The notes: generated by a model not told the origin, from the letters alone. Positions 9,903-22,550 are shown, counted from the stretch's first letter. The stretch: 64,000 nt of DNA from Gari tellinella (GCA_922989275.2 OV277861.1:96200993-96264992), one strand, 5' to 3'. Translations and numbers: made by a program.

Positions 9903-12010
9903 ACAAGACTGTGTGTTCAATAAAATCTTACGCCCCCTGTGGCATTCTTGACAATATATTCTGAATAGTTTCTAAGTCCAAATTAGGTCACGGTCAAACT
10001 AAACTTGGGTAAGATGGGTCAATTGGTAATGGTCCAAGACAGTAACTGTATAAGTATCGAAGCATTGTAGTAAGTAGTGTTGATGCTAGATGAAACGGTA
10101 AAATCTTGTTAAACAAGAAACAGCCCATTTAAAAGTCTAAATTAAGTCAAGGTCGAAATCAAGGTTTGGTAATATGGTTGGATTGGTAGTGATCAAAGGT
10201 AACACCTGTATAAGTATCAAAGCATCGAGTTCAGTTTTTTATGTTAGACGATACGGTAAAATCTAGTTAACCAGGAAATACATGTAGTCCATTTAAAATA
10301 TTCTCAGTCCAAATTGGGTCAAGGTGAAGGTCAAAATCTAGATTGGATGATATTGGTGGATAGGGAATGGTTCAAGGCAACAACTGTATAAGTATCCGAG
10401 CATTTGAGTTAGCGGTGTTAATACGCGACGAAACGGTACAAGAGGGCCTGAAGGCCCTGATATCGCTCACCTGTTGTACTGAAGCCTGGTAGCTTTACCT
10501 TTCCGTTTCACCTGTTTTAATCTAAATCCATTCAAATTTGTAGTATAGCAAGTAAACAATTTTGGAATACAACCTATTAATTCTAATATAGTAGAGAACA
10601 TCATGGGCAGAAAACTAGAGCCTAAACAATACTGAAATGAAGCATTTTCTAGCATTTCAAAGTATATCAAGGGCAGATAACTATTGCCACAATGATTAGA
10701 TTTCAACAATAATTGCACTCCTTCGAGAACTTATAGCTATATACTTTGTGTGCAGGTATAATCAAAATCAATTGAAAACTGTAGTTGCAAGAGTGTAAAC
10801 GCCGTTAGATATGGCATTTTCAGCTATTCAAGGCCGGATAACTCTTGACTTATTGGTCCGATTTCAACCATAATCGCACTTAATTCGAACTCTTATCATG
10901 GTAATATACAATCTGAGGAAGTTTGAAAAAGACTGGATAAAAATTGTGGCTGCTAGTGTAAACACCATTAAATATGGCATTTTCAGCAATTCAAAGGTAG
11001 ATAACTCTTGACCTATTAGTCTCATTTCAACCATAATCGAATTCATCTGAACTCTTATAGCCATATACAATCTGAGCAAGTTTGAGAAAAATTGGATCAA
11101 AAGTGTGGCCTCTAGAGTGTAAACACCTTTAAATATGGCATTTTCAGCAATTCAAAGGTAGATAAATCCTGACCTATTAGTCCGATGTCAACCATAATCA
11201 AACTCATCCCAACTCGTATGGTCATATACAATCTGAGCAAGTTTGAGATAGATTGGATAAAAATTGTGGCCTCTAGAGTGTAAGAACTGTTAAATATTAC
11301 ATTTTCAGCAATTCAAAGGTATATAACTCTTGACCTATTGATCCGATTTCAACCATAATCGAACTCATTCGAGCTCTCATGGTAATATACAATCTGAGCA
11401 AGTTTGAGAAAGATTGGATAAAAAGTGTGGTCTCTACAGTGTAAACACTGTTAAATATGACATTTTCAGCAATTCAAAGGTAGATAACTCCTGACCTATG
11501 TGTCCGATTTCAACCATAATCGAACTCATCCTAACTCTTATAGTAATATACAATCTGAGCAAGTTTGAGAAAGATTGAATAAATATTGCGGCCTCTAGAG
11601 TGTAAACACATTTAAATATGGCCTTTTCAGCAATTCAAAGGTAGATAACTCTTGACCTATTGGTCCGATTTCAACTACAATTGAACTCATCCGTAATCTT
11701 ATGTTAATATACAATCTGAGCAAGTTTGAGAAAGATTGGATAAATATTGTGGTCTCTAGAGTGTAAACACTAAAATTGTTGACGACTAACGACGGACATT
11801 CAAGGATTGCAAAAGCTCACCCTGAGCTAGCTCAGGTGAGCTAAAAATCTACCTAACCTGGTTACGGTCTTACGGACGGTCACCACACGTCCACTTGTCA
11901 AGCTCTTTCCTTATATGAAGTTTCGTCTTAAAAGCTTTAGTAGAACAGGAGTTATGATGCGTGACACAAAAAGCGTGACAGACAGACAGGCGGACGGACA
12001 GAAATCTCGC
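9903..12010 (+). repeat. Hairpin-capped element, family B, copy 1 (interrupted)
   Basis: It starts ACAAGACTGTG with a hairpin around TTACGCCCCCTGTGGC. About three units of roughly 150 bp follow (AAGGTCAAAATC, TGTATAAGTATC and GACGAAACGGTAAAATC motifs). It is interrupted at 10438-11846 by a family A1 element and resumes with CTAACCTGGTTACGG. The intact copy at 40506-41134 gives the uninterrupted sequence. The tail with GACAGACAGACAGGCGGACG ends just before the piggyBac remnant. Confidence 0.7.
10438..11846 (+). repeat. Hairpin-capped element, family A1, copy 1 (nested in B)
   Basis: The 5' end is ACAAGA followed by hairpin GGGCCTGAAGGCCC and ATCGCTCACC. The core has about six units of roughly 155-160 bp (CTAGAGTGTAAACAC, TTTTCAGCAATTCAAAGG, TATACAATCTGAGCAAG). 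The 3' end is TTGTTGACGACTAACGACGG, then the palindrome AGCTCACCCTGAGCTAGC with its complement, then AAAA. Other copies are at 25978, 29677, 51620 and, rearranged, 57495. Confidence 0.85.
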
Positions 12011-12028
12011 GATCTTTCGTAACCCAGA

Positions 12029-14236
12029 ATGGCGGAAGCCGATAATCAAAACAACATCTTGGCAACGAATTTTGGTTCTAGTGGCGATGAAGAGGATTTT
12101 GAAGGGTTTGATACCGATAAAATCGCATTGAGAAATGGGCAGATATTGAGAACTTTTCCCATGAATGATCTCACACCCGAGAATGATGTGGAAATTGAAT
12201 CAGTTATTGTTGAGGCTTGAAGCTGATCTGGGCGAGAAGAGTCGGTCTGTTGGTGCATGTACTCTGTGGACTGGTCAACGGATAAATATGGTTATGGCGT
12301 GCACCGTGCCATGATAGCCGAAAGGGTGTACGAAGAACAATTATCCACCACTCAATGCGCCGTTCCATTCTGAATCGAAAATGAACGTCCCTTTTGATGG
12401 TTTTGGGCCGTTAGACTTCGTCAAGCTGTTCATAAAAGATACAAGAATATCGTTCCCAACGATGGATGCTCCCCACAAAGAAAAAGCCCAAGGTATAGCA
12501 TGTTTAGTAGGTGAACACAGTATCAAGTTTCATCAACCTACGATGTAACGTTCAGGAGATATGCTTCAGACAAAAATGATTTTTTATGAGTTATAATTCT
12601 TGTGTACTACACTTCTTTTTGTCATCCTCTTTTCATCAAGTTACAGTGCTGCAGAAAATTTGATTTGTAAAATTTTTATGTAGAAAAAGGGAGCTATTTC
12701 AATATTGGGAGATGGCAGAGTTATGATTCTTGAGTACAGCACTCCCTCTTTCATCCCGCATCACTGTATCAAGTTTCATCAACTTACAATGCAATGCTCA
12801 GGAGATATGCTCCAGACAAAATTTGATTTTTTTAAATAGAAAAGGGGAGATAATTAAATATTTGGAGATGACAGAGTCATGGTTCTTGTGTACTGCACCT
12901 CCTTATGTCAACACCTATCACTGTATCAAGTTCCATTAACTTAATGTGTAGAAGTCAAGAGATATACTCCGGACATAAATTGTTTTGTATTTTTAGAAAA
13001 AGGGAGATAATTCAATATTGGGAGATGACAGAGTTACCCTTCTTGTGTACTGCACTTCCTTTAGTCATCCTCTATCACTGTTACAAGTTTCATCAACTTT
13101 CGGTGTAACGGTCCAGAGATATGCTCCGGACAAAATTGATTTTTTATGAGAAAAAAGGGAGATAATTCAAAATTGGGAGATGAGAGAGTTGCGGTTCTTG
13201 TGTACTGCGCCTCCTCCTGTCATTCTCTATCACTGTATCAAGTTTCATCAACCTACGGCGTACCATTCAAGAGATATGCTCCGGACAAAAAAGAGTGACG
13301 GACGGACGTTCTTACGGGAGGATACTTATGTGGCTATTTTCTATGCATTTCTTTTGGGTGGCTAGCCACACAACAGACAATTTATTTTTGCTCTAACTTG
13401 GAAAAAATGATCTGGAGGCTAACCCTACCCCTAACCCTATGTCCCACAACTGGTCAGGTTAATGTCACAAGAAATGGCCAGGTTACTGTCACAAGAGAAG
13501 GCCAGGTGAATGTTTTTCAATTATGGGGCTAAGAATTTTAGTTACATAAGTACACTCCCGTAAGCACGGACAGACGGACGGATATTCTGACGAGAGGATA
13601 CTTATGTGGCTATTTTCTATTGTTTTCTTTTGGGTGGCTAGCCACACAACAGACAATTTATTTTTGCTCTAACTTGGAAAAAATGATCTGGAGGCTAACC
13701 CTACCCCTAACCCTATGTCCCACAACTGGCCAGGTTAATGTCACAAGAAATGGCCAGGTTAATGTCACAAGAGAAGGACAGGTTAATGTTTTTCATTTAT
13801 GGGGCTAAGAATTTTAGCCACATAACTACCCTCCCGTAAGCACGGATACACGGACGGACGGACAAAGCGGCGATTATATGCCCCCCCCCCCCCCCCCCCC
13901 CCTAAGGGGAGCATACAAATTATTCAGGATTTAGTGGAACAGACAAATATCTATGCTGCAAAGGATTACACGACGGTAATTTCAAGGATGCTATAATCGA
14001 CGCCGGATGTATGCGACGAAGTGAAAGTCTTTTTGGCACTTATTTTGAACATGGGCCTGGTACAAAAGGACGATGTTGGGAAATACTGGTCTGGCAATGA
14101 GACGGACTCGACACCATTCTATGGTAAATATATGGCCAGAAATAGGTTTCAACTTATTCTGAGTAACTTTCATATTATGGATAATTACCTCCACCATAGA
14201 CTGGATCAAGTGGTGAATCAATTTTACACAAATTGA
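12029..14236 (+). pseudogene. piggyBac-type transposase remnant, split by a repeat insertion
   Basis: Three pieces on the plus strand read as the start of a piggyBac/PGBD transposase, an RNase H-fold DDD enzyme that cuts and pastes DNA at TTAA. Residues 12029-12220 give an acidic N-terminus (GDEEDFEGFDTD). About 12340-12440 gives PFDGFGPLDFVKLFIKD, matching the family's PLDFF-LFF-D motif. 13919-14236 gives LVEQTNIYAAKDY, EVKVFLALILNMGLVQ and PFYGKYMARNRFQLILSNFH, matching the EQTN-YA, MGL and SRNRF blocks. Breaks: a stop after 12220, a stop near 14000, loss of everything beyond the HFNDN-like block including the catalytic aspartates, and a 1.5-kb repeat at 12441-13916. Family identity is recognised from motifs; it cannot be active. 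Many MITEs nearby are TTAA-flanked, but no link to this copy is shown. Confidence 0.75.
12441..13916 (+). repeat. Hairpin-capped element, family E, inside the piggyBac remnant
   Basis: It starts ACAAGAATATCGTTCCCAACGAT (hairpin ATCGTT-CCC-AACGAT). The core has about five units of roughly 140 bp (TGTACTGCACTTCCT, ATCACTGTATCAAGTTTCATC, GAGATATGCTCCGGACAAA). Then come two 276-bp units with GGGTGGCTAGCCACAC and ATGTCACAAGAAATGGCCAGG. The end is GGACGGACGGACAAA, ATATGC, a run of about 22 C, and GGGGAGCATA. The coding frame of the host transposase resumes directly after it. Confidence 0.75.
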
Positions 14237-14239
14237 ATG

Positions 14240-15310
14240 CAAGATGTTTCAAAGCGTGTAAGTTCTTATTTCAAACAAAACCCTGTCCGACTTGTTGACT
14301 GTAAGCAAATCTATTATTGAACTGTTAACAGAGGTGAGGTGGAACAGCCATATCGACTTTTGTTTGAAGGGTATCAGGACAAAAAATTCTGTAAAATTAG
14401 AACCATTGGCGTAGGAGAAAATATCGCTTGATCTATAATACCAATTGTACTATTGTATAGATGTGTGTATGTGTGTTGGTGCCCATCACTACAGGGCAAA
14501 GAGCTTATTCATGCGTCGTGTAGCTTCTTATATCGACATTTTGCCAATATTTTTCAATCTATTTCTCTTTTGTCCCGAGGTTTTATATACGGTATGTTTA
14601 TAGGGAACATTTAGTAATTGTTTTTCGATATTTTCAATCCGCAAGGCAAATTTTCTTTTTTAAAACTATAGGCCGCAGCTTAGATATTTGTCATGAAACT
14701 TTGTCATGCAACTCTGAACCAAATGTGCTCATAGCTTGACTTTAGGGTAAACATGTTACTCCGTCCTGGTAGTCCACTATATTTATGTTGTTACAAATTC
14801 ATTCTGCCCTGTTAATTTACACATGTGCAACATTATAAGCACTCTAACACAATGAGACACAAAACGTATATATTTTGTACAAAACATAATCTTGTGGATT
14901 TATAAATAAATTCTAGTGATATGATCTTCCGGAAACAAAAATGTAAACGAAGACTGAAAACAGCAGCCTCGGTTTGATTGACAACTCATTTTTCATGCCA
15001 CGATTTTTCATTCATGACCCCTGGGTGAAAACTGGTTCTTAATCTGGGTCCAAAGTGATGCTCTTGTGTAGGAACAATATATTGTAATATGAGGTATAAG
15101 GTTCTGTTTCAGAATTAAAAAGTAAAATTTTAATACAAGATAGGAAAAACATATTGATAAATTTGTTTAAGATGTTCCAGTGTTCAAAAAAGTGAAATAT
15201 GTCTCAACAAGTCTGCAAGATTTTAGCTATGCCCTTATTGTGACAATAAACAATAAAACATTATTTAAACATTGCAAGAACTGACGTTCGAATGTATAAT
15301 CATAATTCCA
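14240..15310. other. Non-coding stretch, nothing recognised
   Basis: AT-rich sequence between two relic genes. No conserved frame, hairpin or repeat family of the window is visible. Confidence 0.35.
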
Positions 15311-16132
15311 GGCGTCCTTATTGGATGACAGTTATAACGACCCGGACTATGTCTGTAGTTCTGATTCCGATTCTAGAAATGAAGAGTCTGAAGAACGGAT
15401 GTTGTCCATGGCTCATTTGAACTCGCACATATGTTAGTGATACTGCACAAGTCGGTATAATAAAGCATCTGAATGTTTATAGAGTAAGTCCAGAAAAATC
15501 ATCCGATTCTAATTGTTAACATACTAGTTTGAATAAAAATGAAAATATATGTTTTACAGCTACCTTTCAGTATTTATCTTCGCAAACATTACATGATTAA
15601 CACTAATATTTTCTCATTTAAATTAATAAAATTCCTATGAATCCAGGGTTTACCTTAATTATGCAAGCGATGCATACTGGAATTATCCATTATTTCAGTA
15701 TGGGAAAGCAGTAGAGACAGAATGTGCAAATATTGTGCCTAACAGCGATTCAGACAGTGACGTGTCAGAGATATTTAATCTTCCGGTAAAGAACATTTTA
15801 TTAGTATTAGTAATGATAATCAAATCTACGCATACTGCCTTTGTTGTGCCATATATAGTTTATGTTTGAGCAGAGTTTCTATTAAAATATGTATTATTAC
15901 ATCATAACATTACATATTTTACTCAGTTTCTGAAGTAATATAATTTTGCCGTGTTATTCTAGCTTTTTCTACTTCTTCTTCATCTGTATTTTCAGGCTTT
16001 GGAGAATGTGACAACATCGGAAAGTCAACGGGGGCATGCTCGTGAGAAAACCAACACGAGCAAAGGTAATTGTTGGAGGGGTGTTCCTAAATTTGTTTCA
16101 ACTCTAGCCTTTTGTTTCGTTAGTTCTTATTA

Positions 16133-17690
16133 TATCCCCACAAACAGAGTTTGAAGGGGGTATACTGGAATCAGCCTGACAGCTGGTCGGTCGGTCGTTG
16201 GTCGGTCGGTCAGTTAGTCGTCGGTCGGTCGGTCTGTCTGCAAAATCTTGTACGGCGAACTTTTTCTTCACTTTCAACCTTGTTCACTTGATACTTGGCA
16301 TAAATGTTACTCAGGAGTAGTATATGTGCAAGACACAAACTTCAGGTCTGTGACCTTGACCTTTGGCCTTGAAATTGGCAGTGTGTTCGCAAAATCTTGT
16401 ATGGCGAACTCCTCCTTCAGTTTCAACTTTATATAATTGATACTTGGTATAAACGTTAATCAGAAGTAGTAGATGTGCAAGACATAAATTTTGGTTTTCT
16501 GTGACATTGACCTTGACCTCTAGCGCTGGAAATGGCGATTGGCTGGTTTGTCTGTTTGCAAAAGCTTGTACAGCGAGCTCTTCCTTCAGTTTCAACCTAA
16601 TTCAATTGATACATGGCATAAATGTTAATCATAAGTAGTAGATTTGCAAGACACAAATTTCTGGTCTCTGTGACATTGACCTTGATTTTTGACCTTGATA
16701 TATTGAAAAACATTGTCCGGAGCATATCTCCAATACTATATCATGTAGGATTACCAAACTTGGTGTTTTGATACATGTTGGGATTGCTGATGACGGTGTT
16801 TCACTATCAGATAACTTTGACCTTGACCTTTGACCATGATTTATTGAAAACCCTTGTCCGGGGAATATAATCCTATACTATATTATCTAACATTACCAAA
16901 CCTAATGTGTGAATGCATATTGGAATTGCAAAGTGCCACGTACCACTTTCAAGTTACTCTGACCTTGACATTGACCTCTGATCTTGATTATTGAAAAACC
17001 TTGTCTGGAGCATATCTCCTATACTATATGATTCAGTGTAAGCCTCATTCACTTTTTACTTGGCATTAATGTTAATAATTAGTAATAGATATGCAAGACA
17101 CACATTTCTGGTCTCTGTGGCCTTGACCTTGAACCTTGATCTATTGAAAAGCCGTGTCCGGAACATATCTCCAATACTATATCATCTAGCATTACCAAAC
17201 TTGGTGTGTGGATACATACTGGGATGGCTGAGCATTGCGTACCACTTTCAGGTTACTTTGACCTTGACCTTTGACCTTGATTTACCGAAAAACCTTGTCC
17301 GGAGCATATATCCTATACTATAGTATCTAACATTACCAAACCTGATGTGTTGATACAATTTGAGATTGCAGAGTGCCACATACCACTTCCAAGTCACCCT
17401 GACCTTCACATTGACCTTGATTATTGTAAAAACATTGTCCGGAGGATTATCTCCTATAGCATATCTTATAGAACTACCAAACCTGGTCTGTGGATACATA
17501 TTTGGATTGCAGAGTATTGCATAACACTTTTAGCTCAAATGTGACCTTGACCTCTGACTTTTATAATTGAAAATCCTTGTACAGAGCATAACTCTTATAC
17601 CAGAGCTTGTAGGATTACCAAACCTTGTGTGTATATATATCTTGGGATTGCAAAGTGAACTGTCTCAGAAGTTCACTTTCAACAGTCTAG
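16133..17690 (-). repeat. Hairpin-capped element, family D, minus orientation
   Basis: The plus-strand start TATCCCCACAAACAGAG with TTTGAAGGGGGTATA is the terminal hairpin in reverse, followed by GGTCGGTCGGTC microsatellite. Units with GACCTTGACCTTGA, TTGTCCGGAGCATATCTCC and ATTACCAAACTTGGTGTGTGG then repeat at about 155 bp. The opposite-orientation relative is at 53110-53562. The far (5') end near 17690 is not clear. Confidence 0.65.
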
Positions 17691-17699
17691 CTTTTTAAG

Positions 17700-18940
17700 C
17701 TTCACCAAATATGGTCACAAAAAGTCAACAATAGCTCGCTCAAAAGTTGCGTCTCGACCCACGCTACACTATAAAGGTGGCCTGCAAGTTCTGGGGTCAA
17801 GTTCTAGGTCACAATGTCAAATTACTATGTTGGGCAAATTTCAAACATTGATGATTTTTTCCCTCAACTTTAATATTGAAAATACTTTGAAAAACTTAGA
17901 ATTAAGTGACGGTGTTTTCTATATTGAGCTACAAGGGACTAGTATCTATCGAATGACGGTTGTTTCGACAGTGTAGACCCAATATTAATGCCAGGGGAGC
18001 CATAAAATAGGACTTTAAAGCCAGGGACTCAGAAATATTGACCTCCTTACAACAACTATATATACACAATGCATTAACCTACAATAATATGATTAATATG
18101 TACGTGTAGATATATTTAATTACTACAACTAAGACGTATTTTAATCAGTTCTGCGTCGAACTGACTCGAACCTAGGAACCATGTGCGGTACTCGTTTTTT
18201 CAAAACCCTAACATTTTTCTCGATTATTTTTCAGCCATTTACAATAAATTAGTAAAGATTTTATAATTGACTGGTAGCTTAACATTATATCACAAGAAAT
18301 AGACACCAATGATCCATGTTGAGCGTCCGTACGGCCTAGCGATGACCTTGAAACACAGAAATTTTCGCTAAAAATAACCCTTTTTCTACTAGTTTTTCAT
18401 AAATATGACCTTAGCTTTAAGTTGCAGTTAGTTTTAGATCAGTCAGATAAGTATTAAAAAAATATTATCTACCAAAATTGGGTTAAGACTAGGGTTAGAC
18501 CTAAAATTTGAGGGCCCGTAACTCTGTATGAATTTCCGACTCGAGTTATTTTTTTTTAAATATTGTATAAGTATATCATACCAACCACCTCTGTAAATTT
18601 GAGTTCATTTGAATAAGTATTATAAAGTAGACAGCACTTTGAAATATATTAGCTGATTTTTCCCTCAATTCATCTACCCAAGGAATAAATCATCTAGTTG
18701 AGGGCAAAAATCATCCAGTCGAAGGCAAAACTCATCCTTTTAGGGCAAAAATTATCCACTGAGGGCAAACATCATCCAAAGAGTATAACCCTAATTCAAC
18801 ATTGAAGCAACATTAAAATACCCTTATCAAAATTATAGTTGCTGAAAGTATATTTCTTGATATCTTACAAGCAACTATATTTTAAATGCATTTTAATCAT
18901 TGTAGCAATTACCGGAACGTAAATTGAGAAAATATTTTGT
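17700..18940. other. Non-coding stretch with a short tandem repeat
   Basis: No gene is supported. At about 18680-18785 there are five imperfect units of roughly 21 bp containing AATCATC and GAGGGCAAA. The rest is AT-rich intron-like DNA before the TTTCAG acceptor at 18951. Confidence 0.4.
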
Positions 18941-20476
18941 TTCAGTTCAAATTCAATCTACAACATCATACAAAGACGGCAAAAGAGTTGTAGACAAAAG
19001 ACACTGCTGCATCTTTGCGGAAAACTACAACTCCGAATAGCGAGACATCTTCAAAAGGTTCATAAAAATGAACGAGAAATCAAGAATCTTGAAGGAAAAA
19101 CATCAGCAGAGAGGAACAGAATATTTGACAAACTTCGTTTGGAAGGCGATTTCAAGTATAACACAAATGTTATTTCAAAACAAGAGGGGAATCTCATACT
19201 TCCCAGACGCCCAAGCGAAAAGGCAAATAAAACATACCAGTACAATGAGTACCTTCCTTGTAAGTTTTGCAAGGGATTTTTTGTAAAGAATGATTTATGG
19301 CGACATCGGAAACAATGCCAATTTAAAGACGACATGCCAGATAATGTCTTCAAAAAGGCATAGACCTCAAAGCGAAGGATCAATGCTTCTCCAGTCAGCT
19401 TTGCCAGAAAATGCCCATCTTCAGAAAGGGTTTGTGGAAAAGGCACTAAGCAGTATGATAATCGATGATGTATCTATGGTTATCAAAAATGATGATCTTG
19501 TCGTGAAGGTCGGGGAGAATCTTTTTGCAAAGCACAGCAGTAGGCAGAAAAAGTACATCTGTCGGGAGTTAAGATTACTAGGAAGGTTTGTGCTGACAAT
19601 GAGAAAAGAATGGCCGTCTCACAGATTTCTTGAAACCACAGAAATATGATGATATAGTGAGAGCAACCCAGATAATGGCTGGGATAAATGAGGCAGAAGA
19701 CGCGAATAGTTTCGACACGCCGTCAATTGGCTTGAAGTGCGGGCCTCTTTTGAAAAAAAGCTGTATGATAATGAAAGGATTAGATATTAGACGTAGTGAT
19801 GACCTCCTTGAGCGGGATTCAGATCGTCTTCTGCGATTGATCGAAGGCGAATGGGCAAACAACATAACCTCAGTTGCTCTGCGTTCAGCAAAGGACAAAA
19901 AGCTGTCCCAGCCGATACATTTGCCAACTGACACTTACTCTTTGTAATTTAGAACTTAGAACTGTCTGTACTTTAGACCAATTTATAAAACTTATTGGTC
20001 TGAATAATACAACTTATTCATCAGATTTGAATGCAAAACTAGACTTGTTTTGATTCCATTTCCCCCAAGTTTAATCCAGGTGATATCCTTATTCAAATGT
20101 ACGGTGTCCTTGAATTAAAACATTGAACTCGACGAGTTTGTATTGAAATAGACCATTAGCCCGTTACAAGTCCTTGTCAAAGAGATTTTGAAAAGAGCTT
20201 CACATATTCCAAATAGTCGACAAAGAATCTTTTGGGAGCAGCAAAAGCTTATGGCATCCAAAAGTGATTGGTAAGGGGAGAGATGGTTTCCAATGGCCAT
20301 CAAATTTTGTCTGCTGATCAGACAAAAGTCTGTACAAGCGTAGGATCACGGAAGTATACTGTTTATAATTCCGTGGTAGGGTGTTTCGAGGGATTCAGGG
20401 TTAATTAATTAGCCGTACATTAGAACCTCATTTGATTACTCTCATTATCTGAAGAACACACTGATCTCCAGCAAGA

Positions 20477-22550
20477 TGTCATACAATGTGATAGACAAGA
20501 AGCTGAAAAGCACAGCTTGTACAGTGAAGAGTGGAGAAAAGATGTCAGGTTACTTTTAGACGAAATAAATATCCGCCAGGACCTTGTTTATGAGAAACAT
20601 ACCAGTGAACTGATTGGCTTTTGCAATCTGAATAAGTTGGCGAATGAAATGATGGATTTAGATAAAACTAAAGGAGACGTAGCAAAATGTGCGCGGGTTG
20701 TGATAAGGCGCGCGTCAGATCAGCTATTTCCACCAGAAACATCTCGAGCAGGGCTCCAGATAAGGGGGGAGTACACTGAACAAATCTAACATTTTCTCAC
20801 TCATTTTAGAACCAAATCCTATGGTGTTACTACTCATTAGAATCGTCTCTTTGAGACGATTCTAATGAGTAGGGACACCACAGGGTTTAAAGCAGAAATA
20901 AAGATTTTAGTTTTTGAAATACTCCCCTTATCTGGAGCCCTGCTCGAGCTGAATGCATCATCAAGTATTGAACAGTCAACTGGTAATGTGTATTTATTTG
21001 CCCATATTTGATCATGAAAGTGTTTGATTATTATTGAAATCGGGTGATTGTGTCAAGAGTAATATGCCCTTGGTGTAGATTTAGATCAAGCTATATATTT
21101 GTTTGCCGGTGGGCGTATTATATATTGTTGCGGTGCTCTCGTTCATACTAGTATAAAATGTACTTTATGCAAATTTTAGGATTTCAGGTAACAGTTCAAG
21201 ATGACACTATAAAGTCCCAGACTTGCAAGGCCCTTCTTCTGCAGATGTCCTGTGATTCACCAGCAAAGTGTCTTTTCAAGGGCTTCGTGCAGTTTAATGC
21301 TTATTATGGGTGTCCATGTTGCCTGAATCCTGGGGTTTATGATAGAGTTGGACACAGCCATGTATATCCATATATGTAAGTATATAAATAATGCCGGCTT
21401 GCTGTCAGAAACTACCAAGAAAGCCCGTATATATGATTTTAAAAAAATGAGATAATGAATTAAGGCTTTTTTAACTGTTTTATTTACTATGTCATACAAT
21501 GTGATAGACAAGCAGCTGAAAAGCACAGCTTGTACAGTGATGAGTGGAGAAAAGAATGTCAGGTTACTTTTAGACGAAATAAATATCCGTCAGGACCTTG
21601 TTTATGACAAACAGACCAGTGAACTGATTGGCTTTTGCAATCTGAATTCGTTGGCGGATAAAATGATGGATTTAGATAAAACTTTAAATAAAACTAAAGG
21701 AGACTATCAAAATGTGTGCTGGTTGTGATACAGTGTGCGTCAGATCAGCTATTTCCACCAGAAACGTCTCGAGCTGAATGCACCATCATGTATTGCACAG
21801 TCAACTGGTAATGTGTATATATTTGCCCATATTTGATCATGAAAGTGTTTGATTATTATTGAAATCGGGTGATTGTGTCAAGAGTAATATGCCCTTGGTG
21901 TAGATTTAGATCAAGCTATATATTTGTTTGCCAGTGGGCGTATTATATATTGTTGCGGTGCTCTCGTTCATACTAGTATAAAATGTACTTTATGCAAATT
22001 TTAGGATTTCAGGTAACAGTTCAAGATGACACTATATAAAGTCCCAGACTTGCAAGGCGCTTCTTCTGCAGATGTCCTGTGATTCACCAGCAAAGAGTCT
22101 TTTCAAGGGCTTCGTGCAGTTTAATGCTTATTATGGGTGTCCATATTGCCTGAATCCTGGGGTTTATGATAGAGTTGGACGCAGCCATGTATATCCATAT
22201 ATGTAAGTATATAAATAATGCCGGCTTACCAAGAAAACCCGTATATATGATTTTAAAAAAATGAGATAATGAATTATGACTTTTTTAACTGTTTTATTTA
22301 CTACTATGTCATACAATGTGATAGACAAGAAGCTGAAAAGCACAGCTTGTATAGTGAAGAGTGGAGAAAAGATGTTAGACGAAATAAATATCTGCCAGGA
22401 CCTTGTTTATGACAAACATACCAGTGAACTGAGTGGCTTTTGCAATCTGAATTCGTTGGTGTATGAAATGATGGATTTAGATAAAACTTTAAATAAAACT
22501 AAAGGAGACATAGCAAAATGTGTGCTGGTTGTGATGAATATCTCTACCTA
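20477..22550 (+). repeat. Tandem segmental duplication, unit about 815 bp, 2.3 copies
   Basis: GTCATACAATGTGATAGACA starts each unit at about 20477, 21490 and 22306. The units are nearly identical apart from small changes and one 194-bp MITE in the first. The third copy stops after about 245 bp. Confidence 0.9.
20749..20942. mobile_element. CAGGGCTCC palindromic MITE with CTCGAG duplication
   Basis: CAGGGCTCCAGATAAG and TTATCTGGAGCCCTG form the ends. CTCGAG lies at 20743-20748 and 20943-20948. The second tandem unit (about 21763-21776) has a single CTCGAG and no element. The centre is the inverted pair GTTACTACTCATTAGAATCG around TCTCTTTGAGA. Confidence 0.9.

Larger units (their letters stand above)
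15311..19947 (+). pseudogene. Remnant of a spliced zinc-finger gene, possibly recombinase-like
   Basis: Successive exon-like blocks are bounded by AG and GT. 15311-about 15430 encodes an acidic DDSYNDPDYVCSSDSDS stretch. 15701-15786 is flanked by TTTCAG and GTAAAG and encodes VPNSDSDSDVSE. 15997-16065 ends before GTAATT. A long block starts at 18952 after TTTCAG. The joins 15997-16065 to 18952 are in phase. The long block encodes two zinc fingers, CIF-CGK-RHLQKVH (after a 1-base shift near 19014) and CKFCKGFFVKNDLWRHRKQC. Then come helical segments (RQKKYICRELRLLGRF, then KPQKYDDIVRATQIMAG and LKCGPLLKKSCMIMKG) in other frames, with shifts near 19350 and 19620. I recognise the general layout from multi-copy invertebrate genes that precede a tyrosine-recombinase-like domain, but not a named family. 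A possible downstream exon is at 23010-23146. It is broken and probably not functional. Confidence 0.45.

Noticed and set aside
10438..11846. Regular repeats considered as CRISPR or centromeric satellite
   Set aside because: The units are about 155 bp without spacers, within an element that has defined ends and dispersed copies.
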